Below, one piece after another: positions 9,132 through 16,629 of a stretch of 64,000 nucleotides of DNA. The notes beneath the pieces are model-generated. The model ran no database searches. It was not told the DNA's origin and worked only from the letters and a program-made list of their open reading frames with translations. Both the position numbers and the translations under genes were made by a program. Each line of letters opens with the position of its first letter. The first letter of the stretch is position 1. The stretch is from the NCBI RefSeq assembly GCF_018704065.1, contig NZ_JAGUQP010000003.1, positions 47,645 to 111,644 of the forward strand. Direction: 5' to 3'. The DNA is from Desulfovulcanus ferrireducens (GTDB taxonomy: Bacteria; Desulfobacterota; Desulfovibrionia; Desulfovibrionales; Desulfonatronovibrionaceae).

Positions 9132-9323
9132 CTATTTGTCCTTCCTGTAAAACTCGAAACACATCTCTTCTTTCCACTTATCAACCTCATCTTTATAAAA
9201 TGTGAGGGGCATTTCCATTTTACACGACCTGCAAACTACCCTGGCTCCTGCTCACCGGCCAACGATCTGAACCGGCGAGTTACAAAATTTGCACTTTAAT
9301 TCAGGGCCGTTAGCATCATTCAC
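9132..9323 (-). pseudogene. Small zinc-ribbon protein with in-frame TGA (pseudogene or selenoprotein)
   Basis: Reading the minus strand from a GTG at 9323 gives a 63-codon frame with one internal TGA at 9252-9254 (codon 24). Before the TGA is CKFC (Cys11, Cys14); after it is CRSC (Cys31, Cys34). Together they would make a four-cysteine zinc ribbon, followed by an amphipathic tail rich in K, E and aromatic residues. A strong AGGAGG site lies 6 nt before the GTG, which argues that the frame was, or is, translated. The context GR-TGA-AGARVVC is one base from GRRAGARVVC, which favours a nonsense mutation. Selenocysteine cannot be excluded in a lineage rich in selenoproteins, but no obvious SECIS hairpin is seen just downstream. 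I do not recognise the family. Confidence 0.55.
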
Positions 9324-9464
9324 TTTATCCCTCCTCTTCTCTCCTAAATGCTACTACTTAAGTGTCATCAATCTGTGAATCTTGTTGTAACTATCTATTT
9401 TGATTATCTAAGTTTGTGGCCAACTGAAAACTGCTCCCAGAGCGAAATTTGCGCAAAACATATA

Positions 9465-9695
9465 TCAATTTCTTAAGAGTTGTTTAAACTCTTCCACAGT
9501 TAATCCAACTTGTTTTATGATTTTCCGTAATGTGCCTTTTGCTATTTCTCGATGATCCGGAACAACAATACGTCTATGAGGATACACGACTTGTCGTAGG
9601 ATTATATGACTGCCTTTCTGCCTGTCTCTTTCATAACCTACCTTTGACAATGCTGACACTACTTCTCGTCCCGATACTCTTGGAAGTATACTCAC
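9465..9695 (-). CDS. hicA: HicA family mRNA interferase toxin
   Basis: A 76-residue toxin with the double-stranded-RNA-binding fold; the conserved GSHIILR places the active histidine near residue 34. It lies downstream of hicB, overlapping it by 4 bp (ATGA type). The order antitoxin then toxin is the less common arrangement for hic loci but is well known. It would cleave mRNA when HicB is lost. Confidence 0.88.
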   Translation of the reverse strand: MSILPRVSGREVVSALSKVGYERDRQKGSHIILRQVVYPHRRIVVPDHREIAKGTLRKIIKQVGLTVEEFKQLLRN

Positions 9696-9904
9696 ACTGC
9701 TACCTCTACAATTTCTTCATCAATGGATGGGGGAATAGGTTCATTGTGAGCTTTCAAACTTTCAATATATGCTTCAATTGCTTCTTGAATATTCGTTAAC
9801 GCCTCAACACGTGTTTCTCCTTGAGAAATACAGCCAGGTAGAGAAGGAACCTCTGCAACAAAGATCCCATCTTCATCTTGTTCAATAATAACTCGATATT
9901 TCAT
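9692..9904 (-). CDS. hicB: HicB family antitoxin
   Basis: A 70-residue partial-RNase-H-fold antitoxin (MKYRVIIEQDEDGIFVAEVP, then SLPGCISQGET). It is a short form without an obvious C-terminal DNA-binding domain, so autoregulation may be indirect. A perfect AGGAGG lies 5 nt before the ATG. Immediately upstream is the right half of a foldback repeat (9932-10091), so the promoter of this pair probably lies in or next to that repeat. Confidence 0.88.
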   Translation of the reverse strand: MKYRVIIEQDEDGIFVAEVPSLPGCISQGETRVEALTNIQEAIEAYIESLKAHNEPIPPSIDEEIVEVAV

Positions 9905-9931
9905 AAATGCCTCCTATCTTTATTTGTTGGC

Positions 9932-10091
9932 TAACTATCAATAATAAAAGAATATTCGTTTATCCTGAATACTCCGTCAGCTCTGCCCGCAAGCAAACTA
10001 TAGCTGGTTCCAGGAGTTTGCACCTGCATAAAAAAACAACCATCAAAATAGTCATGCAAACTTACCATCTTAAATGTGCTGGCTACAGACT
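9932..10091 (+). repeat. Right half of a type-B foldback element
   Basis: Shares an extended run with the right part of the full element at 41590-41902: the TAACTATC-AATAAAA-GAATATTC stretch, CTCTGCCCGCAAGCAAAC, and a terminal GGCTACAGACT. The left half is absent here. The outer end abuts the stop codon of the Tim44-like gene. A possible degenerate left terminus lies at 9411-9424 on the other side of hicBA. Confidence 0.75.
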
Positions 10092-10092
10092 C

Positions 10093-10971
10093 TTAAGCAA
10101 GCTGCTGAATCCCTTCCAGAACCCAGGAAGAGTTAGGCTCATCGGTTTGCCGACTAAAATGCCATACTTCGCGCACCTGCTGAGGATTACTTTGCTCTGG
10201 CTCTTCACGCATCAGAGCATCAAAGTAAACCGAGGCAATGGTTCTGCCCCCTTCCTCACGGACATCCAACAGCCTGGCGTTTACAAGCAAAATTTCTGTT
10301 TTGCCAGGATGCGGATCCTCCTGAGCCTGAGCCTTGATGAAAGCAAATACTTCCGGGCTTGTGAACTGCTTTATATCCTCCAGATCCCTTTTGTCCCAGG
10401 ATTCCTGCATCCTTAAAAAGGCAGCCTTGGCCCCTTTTAAAAACTCCTGCTCATCAAAGCCGTCCGGGAGTTTTATTTCCGGTTCGGACGATAACTGCCC
10501 TCCTGAGCCCGTACGCAAATTGTCCCATGATGCTTCCGGACGGGTTGAAGACTCATATCTTGTTCCGGAATATGACGATATAGATGGTTCTTCAGCAGGT
10601 CTTTTCGATCGCATAAACTTAAAGATAAGAAAGATCACTCCACCAATGATCAACAAATCCAGGAGGTTGGGACCATGAAATGGTCCACCAAAAAAAAGAG
10701 AGCCTAGCAGGCCGCCCATAGCAAGACCACCTAGAAAGCCCCACAATCCAGGACGTGAAAAGGTTGATCTCTGTCCACGGGAGTTGGCGTATGATTTACT
10801 AGTATAAGGTTTGGAAGGAATTTTTTTGGTATAGCTGCGATTATAACTTGGCCTGCTGCCAAAAGAACGCCCTCCGCCAAATCTTTTACCGAAGGCTTGG
10901 TGGTCAAAGTCCAGAAAAAAACTAAAAATCAAAACAGGAATCAAAATTATAAGCATCTTCTTCCAATTCAT
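10093..10971 (-). CDS. Tim44-like domain membrane protein
   Basis: A 292-residue protein with an N-terminal hydrophobic segment (residues about 4-21), a Gly/Ser/Arg/Tyr-rich low-complexity region (about 28-70), a second hydrophobic pair near 80-115, and a C-terminal Tim44-like domain (about 170-292, with DEQEFLKGAKAAFLRMQESW). Bacterial homologues are inner-membrane proteins of poorly defined function. The ATG at 10971 with GGAGG 5 nt upstream is chosen over the TTG at 10989, which lacks a ribosome-binding site. It appears to be transcribed alone. Confidence 0.8.
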   Translation of the reverse strand: MNWKKMLIILIPVLIFSFFLDFDHQAFGKRFGGGRSFGSRPSYNRSYTKKIPSKPYTSKSYANSRGQRSTFSRPGLWGFLGGLAMGGLLGSLFFGGPFHGPNLLDLLIIGGVIFLIFKFMRSKRPAEEPSISSYSGTRYESSTRPEASWDNLRTGSGGQLSSEPEIKLPDGFDEQEFLKGAKAAFLRMQESWDKRDLEDIKQFTSPEVFAFIKAQAQEDPHPGKTEILLVNARLLDVREEGGRTIASVYFDALMREEPEQSNPQQVREVWHFSRQTDEPNSSWVLEGIQQLA

Positions 10972-11019
10972 TATTTCCTCCGTATTCAACGTTCAATGTT
11001 CAATGTTCAATGTTGAAAT

Positions 11020-11314
11020 CTCAACTTTCTGACACGATTAACATCCTCAAATTACTACACAATTGAAGAGTGCATTTTCTGAAATGCATTACAAACGGGT
11101 TGGGTAACACATCTTGGCGAAGATTGCGGAAGTGCTGTGCATAGGGAGGTTATTCCATCGAACTTTCGAAACCCATCATAACAACAGAAAAGACATTAAA
11201 TAATATTCTATTGGCTAACCCCATTATGCACAGCCCGCAAGCAAGCCTTAGATGTGTCCAAGTCTTTGTTCGCATTGAAGAAAATGCGCTCGCAAATTAA
11301 CTAAGAAAGTTGAG
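11020..11314. mobile_element. Type-A MITE-like foldback element, copy 1
   Basis: 295 bp, bounded by the exact inverted repeat CTCAACTTTCT / AGAAAGTTGAG and flanked by an 8-bp direct repeat GTTGAAAT (11012-11019 and 11315-11322). It is nearly identical over its whole length to 53353-53647. The interior is also roughly self-complementary. No open frame is present, so it must have been moved by a transposase encoded elsewhere. Confidence 0.9.
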
Positions 11315-11333
11315 GTTGAAATTCTTACGCTTA

Positions 11334-11452
11334 CCTGAATCTGTGAAGTTGTACTAGCAAACATGGCATCTGGGGTCAGACCCCTTTGCTTTTCTTCTCT
11401 GTCCACTGCTCACTCATAAAACAAGTAATCGACGAAAATTAACGGATTCAGG
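11334..11452. mobile_element. 119-bp MITE-like element with 6-bp target duplication
   Basis: Terminal repeats CCTGAATCTGT and ACGGATTCAGG (10 of 11 complementary) are flanked by the direct repeat CGCTTA (11328-11333 and 11453-11458). It contains the palindrome GGGGTCAGACCCC at 11372-11384, a motif seen in REP-like elements of many proteobacteria. Noncoding. Confidence 0.65.
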
Positions 11453-11489
11453 CGCTTACCTCTGACAATCAACATTGAACGTTGAACAT

Positions 11490-12212
11490 TTAAGCTTCTT
11501 CATGTTTATGCGGAATTTGACCTAAAGGATGGACATGGATGTGTTTATGCATCACCACTGACTGGTCGTACACGAGCTTGCCCTGTTTCATTAAATATTG
11601 TTTTTTTGTGGTCTGGGCAAGAAAATCATAGTCATGGGAAATGATAATCTGTGCAATGTCTAAATCTTGAATAATCTTGATAAGTTTTCGCCTGGTTTGT
11701 TCGTCCAGTCCTGTAGTAGGTTCATCAAAAATAAGTGCTTCCGGCTCCATGACAAGGACAGTGGCAATGGAGACCAGTTTTTTTTCTCCGCCAGAAAGGT
11801 TATGTGTAAACCGTTGTTCAAACTCGCTAAGGCCAAGCTTGGCCAGTATAGCACGGGCAAGTTCCTTGGCTTTTTCCGGAGAGTGACCCAGGTTTAACGG
11901 GCCAAATGCCACATCTTCCAAAACAGTTGGGTAGATAAGCTGGTCATCAGCATTTTGAAAAACAAACCCAATACGTGGCCTAATCTTTTGAAAGTCCTTT
12001 TCGCTCCTTATTATTTGACCGAAAATTTCAATCTGTCCGCTCCTGGGCTTAATCAGGCCCATGATGATGTGAGCCAGAGTTGTTTTGCCGCTACCATTGG
12101 GCCCAATTATACCTACCCGTTCTCCGGAGTAAAGCTCAAAGTTTAATTGATCGAGCAAAGCCGACCCATTTGGATAGGCAAAAGAGATATTTTTTAAAGA
12201 AACTAACTTCAT
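11490..12212 (-). CDS. nikO: ECF nickel/cobalt transporter ATPase (NikO/CbiO)
   Basis: ATP-binding subunit of an energy-coupling-factor importer, 240 residues. Walker A is GPNGSGKTT, the Q-loop lies in GFVFQNADDQL, the signature is LSGGEKKLVSIA and Walker B is ALIFDEPTTGLD. The last 20 residues are rich in histidine (HKHIHVHP and HKHEEA), an addition not needed for ATPase function that could bind the transported metal. It is the last gene of the operon; its stop codon lies in a short-period array. Confidence 0.92.
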   Translation of the reverse strand: MKLVSLKNISFAYPNGSALLDQLNFELYSGERVGIIGPNGSGKTTLAHIIMGLIKPRSGQIEIFGQIIRSEKDFQKIRPRIGFVFQNADDQLIYPTVLEDVAFGPLNLGHSPEKAKELARAILAKLGLSEFEQRFTHNLSGGEKKLVSIATVLVMEPEALIFDEPTTGLDEQTRRKLIKIIQDLDIAQIIISHDYDFLAQTTKKQYLMKQGKLVYDQSVVMHKHIHVHPLGQIPHKHEEA

Positions 12213-12216
12213 AATA

Positions 12217-12253
12217 ATAATAATGTTGAATGCTGAATAGCGAAGCGTTGAAT
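12217..12253. repeat. Short 7-bp-period array between nikQ and nikO
   Basis: Units GTTGAAT, GCTGAAT, AGCGAAG, CGTTGAAT run from 12225 to 12253 and end at the nikQ stop codon. Single arm only. Confidence 0.5.
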
Positions 12254-13020
12254 TATTTAAAAAAAATAGGGTTTATATATTCCAGCATCAACAACACGGA
12301 GGCAAATATAGATGATGTCAGGAAAAAGGAAAAGTCTTTTTTGGTCAAGGAGAATTTGTGCAGAGAATAAAATTTTCCCTGGAAGCCCCGGCAGAGCATG
12401 GCCTTGTGCACCTGCTCTGCCCTGTCCCACGATCTGACGAGGATAAGGCCCAAAAGGCAAGCATAAGTTTTATAGGTGTGCAGGTTGGTTTTAGGGTTAA
12501 ATCCCCTGACTTTCAGAGAACGTAACAGCCTTTTTTTTTCTTCTTCGAGGACAAAAATATACCTGAATGAAAAAATCAGTAAATAGGTAAGCTTTTCTGG
12601 CAGGCCTAGCTGTTGCAAGGCATAGCCAATGGTAGGCACAGGGATGGTGGAAATAAGAGCAATAAAGATGGTCATAATTGCATTGGCTTTTAAAGTAATT
12701 TGCAAGGCCAAAATCAAACCCTCTTTGCTGGCAGATAAAGGGCCAAGAGAGAACAAGGTCTGCCCCGGATAGGAAAACGGGAGCACTGCCCAAAGAAAAA
12801 GTATAAATGTATTTATGACCAAGAGCCTGGATAGAAGCTTTTGCAGGGGAAGACATGAAAGAAAATAGAGAATTACTGCACTGGCAATACCAGCAGAGAG
12901 GACAGGCAACGAAGAACTAAGAGCCAGGACAACTGACAAAATAAAAGCCTGGACCAGTCTTATTCGCGGGTCCAGGCTATGAATAAAAGATTTATAAGCT
13001 ATAAACTCCTGCTCAAGCAT
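12253..13020 (-). CDS. nikQ: ECF transporter transmembrane protein (NikQ/CbiQ)
   Basis: A 255-residue T component with four to five hydrophobic segments and the family's coupling helix sequence (SLKVRGFNPKTN and CRGFQGKFYSL, the two A/C-R-G motifs that dock onto the ATPase). It lies between nikL and nikO. Energises the substrate-binding NikM through the ATPase NikO. Confidence 0.9.
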   Translation of the reverse strand: MLEQEFIAYKSFIHSLDPRIRLVQAFILSVVLALSSSLPVLSAGIASAVILYFLSCLPLQKLLSRLLVINTFILFLWAVLPFSYPGQTLFSLGPLSASKEGLILALQITLKANAIMTIFIALISTIPVPTIGYALQQLGLPEKLTYLLIFSFRYIFVLEEEKKRLLRSLKVRGFNPKTNLHTYKTYACLLGLILVRSWDRAEQVHKAMLCRGFQGKFYSLHKFSLTKKDFSFFLTSSIFASVLLMLEYINPIFFK

Positions 13021-13068
13021 TTTAACCCGAATCTACGTAGTTCACTAATTAAATTTAATGTCCGCTCT

Positions 13069-13686
13069 CTACTTTTTGCTCTTGAAATACATGGCAATGC
13101 CCATAAGACCTAGAATATAGCCAATGCCCCCAAAAATGTCAGCAAAACTTATCGGCCTTTCCTGTAGAAGAGTAAGCTTTTCCATAACCGGCTTAAGTTT
13201 TCGATCCAGCACTTTGTTCAAGACCTTTTCCAGGCTGGCGGTATCTATGTTACTGGCTGCTACAACCTTTGACTGAACCTCAGTTTCAGATTTTTGGGAT
13301 TCTACAGGCGTATCAATATCAGCAGTCTGTGCCGTATCTTCGGAAATTTCATCCCCAACAAGTTCATCAGCCGGGATAGGCCATGTGTTCTTGTGGCCCA
13401 TACCAGCAATCAACTCAACTTCAAGATCCAATTTTTCTTTAATGGCCTTTTGAGGAATAGGTATAGAAACCTCTCCCTGGTCATTAGTCTTACCCTGGAC
13501 CAGAACTTGGCCGCTCTTTTTATCCAGGATCTTGACCAGGCAGTCTTGCGCCTTGTTGCCAGAGGCAAATTTTCCCGTACAATTGATTTTTCCCCCTTCT
13601 ACCCAACAGAAAACATTTACCCGATGGGCCAGAGAGGAGCTAATAAAGCCTAATGTAAGAATGATGGTCAATAATAATTTAGCCAT
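13069..13686 (-). CDS. nikL: NikL-type accessory membrane protein of the ECF transporter
   Basis: A 205-residue protein with a signal peptide (residues 1-20, ending LAHRVNV), an extracytoplasmic beta-rich domain (about 21-100, GKINCTGKFASGN), an acidic linker and a single C-terminal membrane helix (about 182-200, IFGGIGYILGLMGIAMYF) ending FKSKK. This matches the NikL component that replaces NikN in NikKMLQO systems. Gene position between nikM and nikQ supports it. The name rests on architecture and context. Confidence 0.78.
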   Translation of the reverse strand: MAKLLLTIILTLGFISSSLAHRVNVFCWVEGGKINCTGKFASGNKAQDCLVKILDKKSGQVLVQGKTNDQGEVSIPIPQKAIKEKLDLEVELIAGMGHKNTWPIPADELVGDEISEDTAQTADIDTPVESQKSETEVQSKVVAASNIDTASLEKVLNKVLDRKLKPVMEKLTLLQERPISFADIFGGIGYILGLMGIAMYFKSKK

Positions 13687-13759
13687 GTTAGTTCCTAGTT
13701 TTTGTTTTTGGGTTTCTGGTTTTTATTAAATAATCAAAACTCAATACACCTTCTCCGCT

Positions 13760-14356
13760 TCACCTTTTTTCTATCATTTCAGGCCGGACCTTGTGCAGAA
13801 AAGAAACCGTCAAGCTGGCAATTATGCCCTCCACGACCATGACCGGAATATGGGCAAGAATAATGAGTTTAGCTGCCGGCAAAAAAGCCTCCCCTGAAAA
13901 AGCTAGACTTATGGCCACCAAGAATCCGCTACCCAAAATACCCAGAGCACCCAGGCAGAAATTTACAAATATATTTTTTTTGAGCTTTACAGGCAAACTA
14001 TAATAGAGCAAACCGCAGACAAGCGCTGGTCCTGCCATAATCACAGTATTTACTCCAAGGGCAGTGAGCCCTCCAAATTGAAACAATACTGCCTGCAAGA
14101 ACAAAGCTACCAAAATAGCCAGAATGCAGGCTGGACCCAAAATAATTCCGGTCAAACCATTCAGGACCAGGTGCATATTAGAGGGTCCAATGGGCACATG
14201 GATTAAAGACGCCACAAAAAAGACCGCTGACAGGATAGCGGTCTTGGGGATCTGATTATAATCCAATTTTTTTAGGGCCCAGGCCGTGCCGATAACAGTT
14301 AGTCCGGCCCCGGTAAGCAGTACCGGAAGACTTAAAACACCTTCAGATATATGCAT
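13760..14356 (-). CDS. nikM: ECF transporter S component NikM/CbiM
   Basis: Metal-binding membrane subunit, 198 residues. The N-terminal MHISEGVLS is the family signature; in characterised NikM proteins the N-terminus and His2 help coordinate the metal. Six to seven hydrophobic segments and the GPSNMHLVLNGLTG motif are present. Nickel is more likely than cobalt because of the NikK and NikL partners, but substrate cannot be proven from sequence. Confidence 0.92.
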   Translation of the reverse strand: MHISEGVLSLPVLLTGAGLTVIGTAWALKKLDYNQIPKTAILSAVFFVASLIHVPIGPSNMHLVLNGLTGIILGPACILAILVALFLQAVLFQFGGLTALGVNTVIMAGPALVCGLLYYSLPVKLKKNIFVNFCLGALGILGSGFLVAISLAFSGEAFLPAAKLIILAHIPVMVVEGIIASLTVSFLHKVRPEMIEKR

Positions 14357-14370
14357 GTGTCTATCCTTAT

Positions 14371-14400
14371 CAGGCCAGATCTATACAATGATCTGGCCTG
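14371..14400. other. Perfect 11-bp hairpin between nikK and nikM
   Basis: CAGGCCAGATC, loop TATACAAT, GATCTGGCCTG, lying between the nikK stop and the nikM start. It has no U tract in the direction of transcription, so it is not a simple terminator. It may set the ratio of NikK to the membrane components or protect an mRNA end. Confidence 0.6.
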
Positions 14401-14409
14401 TACTTGTTT

Positions 14410-15177
14410 TTACTTTTCTTGCCAATCCAGGAATTGGACCCAGAGTACAGCCCCAATCTCAACATCCTTATCCTGGCCATCTTTTTTTATTTTAAAATCA
14501 GCAGTATTCAAGCCGGCAAACCCCCACCAACCAGCTCGAGGAGGAGTGTAAGTAAATACACCATTGGCATCAGCCTTGACCACTTGAGTGATCATGTATT
14601 CCGAAGGAGCCTTTACCTTATGCCCCTGGTTGTAGAACTCGATTTCAACATCACAATAAGGAACGGGTTTTCCATCTACCAGCACCTGGCCTTGAAAAGT
14701 ATTTCCAGCATACAGACCAAAAGGACGGGTCAAGGGAATAATCTCTGTTTTCAAACCAACGGGTTCATCCCAGCCTTCTTCATCGCCAAACGCAGCAACA
14801 ATGGTTTTGGTGTAATGGATAATGAAACAGTCTTCTGCTGGCTCCCAATAAGGTTTGGGCTCCATATAAAATTTATAGACTCCGGGCCTTTTCACCTTAA
14901 ACTTGGTTTCCCAGGCAGTATGACCCATGACCTTGGTCTTTTTGAGCTTAGAAAGTAAATCTTTGTTTTGGGAACCAACCTTAACACCAAATTTCGCAGG
15001 TTTAACCAGTTCCATGCCTATCATCTCAAAAGGATGAGAAAAGGATAATTTCAAATCAACCACTTTATTCTCCGGTGCAACCATGGACTGGGAAGGAATG
15101 ACCATGCCAAAATGGGCAAGACACACAGAAGGAATTAAAACCAAAAGAACAGGCATAAAAAATTTAAAAATGCGCAT
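14410..15177 (-). CDS. nikK: NikK-type periplasmic protein (DUF4198)
   Basis: A 255-residue exported protein. Residues 1-21 form a signal peptide, after which the mature chain begins HFGMVIPSQ, with the histidine near the new N-terminus that DUF4198 proteins conserve. The rest is beta-rich (a Kdp-type immunoglobulin-like fold is typical) and includes [12 protein letters not shown] near the end. It is the first gene of the nickel operon and is expected to deliver or sense metal outside the membrane. Confidence 0.85.
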   Translation of the reverse strand: MRIFKFFMPVLLVLIPSVCLAHFGMVIPSQSMVAPENKVVDLKLSFSHPFEMIGMELVKPAKFGVKVGSQNKDLLSKLKKTKVMGHTAWETKFKVKRPGVYKFYMEPKPYWEPAEDCFIIHYTKTIVAAFGDEEGWDEPVGLKTEIIPLTRPFGLYAGNTFQGQVLVDGKPVPYCDVEIEFYNQGHKVKAPSEYMITQVVKADANGVFTYTPPRAGWWGFAGLNTADFKIKKDGQDKDVEIGAVLWVQFLDWQEK

Positions 15178-15226
15178 AAAAAAACCTCCGTTTTGATAAT
15201 TAAAATATAACTACTTATAATGTAAA

Positions 15227-15255
15227 ACTTATTTGAAAAACGTATCATTAGTCAA
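15227..15255 (-). promoter_or_regulatory. Candidate promoter of nikKMLQO
   Basis: TTGACT, 17-nt spacer, ATAAGT on the minus strand. Just downstream near 15204-15223 is the imperfect palindrome TATAACTACTTATA, a possible operator for a metal regulator. No match to the known NikR repeats and no cobalamin riboswitch was recognised in 15178-15387. Confidence 0.35.
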
Positions 15256-15387
15256 GAAAAAAATAAATTTTCTGTCTCCCGACTTGACGTTGAAAAAGCT
15301 ATTCTTATTCTTTTCTTGACAAGTGATTTCTAGTTTGTTGAGTTTACCTGTCTTTTTTTTAAGTATAAATTTCAAGAATATTTAGCT

Positions 15388-15915
15388 ATGAACAACAAAA
15401 TTCATATTGTTTATGGAAATCTTACCGAGGCAAACGTGGAGGCCATTGTTAATGCAGCCAATTCGCGCCTGGCTGGAGGTGGAGGCGTGGACGGGGCCAT
15501 CCACCGGGCAGCCGGGCCAGAGCTTCTTCGGGCCTGCCAAAAAATCGTGGCTGAAAAGGGATACCTTCCCCCGGGCCAGGCGGTAATTACTCCGGGCTTT
15601 AATCTCCCGGCCAAATATGTTATTCACACTGTTGGCCCTATCTGGCACGGAGGGCAAGGTAGAGAGGAAAAGGTCCTGGACCAGGCTTATGCTTCCTGCC
15701 TTGAACTGGCCAGCGCACATGGGGTAAAAACTATTGCCTTCCCGGCCATTAGTTGTGGAACCTATGGCTTCCCCATGCAACTTGCCATCCCCATTGCCAT
15801 AAACAGGTGCATAAAAGGGCTTGAACAAGGACTGGTTCAAGAAATTTATTTTTATTTATACTCAAAGGAGAGTTATGAGCTTTGGGATGAAATGGTGGAT
15901 GAGTTGATGGGTTAA
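15388..15915 (+). CDS. Macro-domain protein (ADP-ribose-binding hydrolase type)
   Basis: A 175-residue single macro domain. The ADP-ribose site is visible as NAANSRLAGGGGVDGAIHRAAG (about residues 23-44, quoted in part by position) and the second loop as FPAISCGTYGFP near 117-128. Close relatives remove acetyl from O-acetyl-ADP-ribose or ADP-ribose from proteins. The last codons (ELMG and the stop) are formed by the first units of the intergenic array that follows. It stands alone upstream of hslVU. Confidence 0.88.
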   Translation: MNNKIHIVYGNLTEANVEAIVNAANSRLAGGGGVDGAIHRAAGPELLRACQKIVAEKGYLPPGQAVITPGFNLPAKYVIHTVGPIWHGGQGREEKVLDQAYASCLELASAHGVKTIAFPAISCGTYGFPMQLAIPIAINRCIKGLEQGLVQEIYFYLYSKESYELWDEMVDELMG

Positions 15916-15986
15916 TGAGGCAAAGATTAAAAGCAATATTTAGTTTATTACCCCATTAACCCATCAACCCATTTACTCATTTACTC
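15903..15986. repeat. Palindromic 8-bp-period array between the macro gene and hslV
   Basis: GTT at 15903 and 15911 in the left arm; AAC/TAC at 15958, 15966, 15974 and 15982 in the right arm, exactly 8 bp apart. The left arm overlaps the stop codon of the macro gene. Confidence 0.7.
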
Positions 15987-16004
15987 AATTCAAGGAGCTA
16001 AAAA

Positions 16005-16559
16005 TTGGATATGACTATTAAAGGAACAACAATTCTAGCGGTTAAGGATGATCATGGCCTGGCCATGGCCGGTGATGGACAGGTTACTCTTGGTCAGGGC
16101 GTGATCATGAAACACACTGCGAGAAAAGTCAGGCGATTATATAAAGACCGGGTTGTGGCTGGATTTGCCGGGGCCACGGCTGATGCCTTTACTCTTTTTG
16201 AACGTTTTGAAGCCAAGCTGGAAGAATTTAGGGGCAATCTTGTCCGAGCCAGTGTGGAGATGGCCAAAGACTGGCGGACAGACAAGTTCCTGCGTCGCCT
16301 GGAAGCCATGCTTGTTGTGGGCAACATCGAGAATCTCTTGATTATCAGCGGCGCCGGTGACGTCATAGAACCGGATGACGGCATTGTGGCCATAGGCTCA
16401 GGCGGCCCCTATGCCCTCGCAGCAGCCAGGGCCTTGAAACAAAATACCAACCTTTCCACCAGAGAAATTGTTTTAAAAGCCATGCATATAGCCGCTACCA
16501 TTTGTGTGTACACGAATGACAATTTTGTAGTAGAAACCTTAGGGGAGACGGGAAGCTAA
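16005..16559 (+). CDS. hslV: ATP-dependent protease subunit HslV
   Basis: Threonine peptidase that forms the proteolytic core of HslVU. The 184-residue frame has the motif TTILAV followed by GDGQVTLG. By comparison with E. coli, whose mature protein begins TTIVSV, the catalytic threonine is Thr8 here, so a seven-residue propeptide ending KG would be removed. The start is a TTG with AAGGAG 7 nt upstream; the ATG two codons later has a 13-nt spacing and is less likely. Followed by hslU after 70 bp. Confidence 0.95.
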   Translation: MDMTIKGTTILAVKDDHGLAMAGDGQVTLGQGVIMKHTARKVRRLYKDRVVAGFAGATADAFTLFERFEAKLEEFRGNLVRASVEMAKDWRTDKFLRRLEAMLVVGNIENLLIISGAGDVIEPDDGIVAIGSGGPYALAAARALKQNTNLSTREIVLKAMHIAATICVYTNDNFVVETLGETGS

Positions 16560-16629
16560 GAAATTAAGGTATGAGGAGTTATTGTTCAACAACAATTAAA
16601 ACTAAAACTTGCATAAATCAGGATATTCT

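Larger units (their letters stand above)
10991..11490. repeat. Palindromic 7-bp-period array, split by two mobile elements
   Basis: The left arm has three exact GTTCAAT units at 10991, 10998 and 11005 followed by GTTGAAAT. The right arm at about 11474-11494 has ATTGAAC, GTTGAAC, ATTTAAG, and its last unit contains the nikO stop codon. The arms are complementary. The 295-bp element (11020-11314) and the 119-bp element (11334-11452) lie between them, so the original array was probably about 85 bp. No gene is seen in this 500-bp gap. Confidence 0.7.

Noticed and set aside
15178..15387. Cobalamin or nickel riboswitch upstream of the nik operon
   Set aside because: No B12-box or nickel-cobalt riboswitch core could be recognised; only a possible promoter and weak palindrome are seen.
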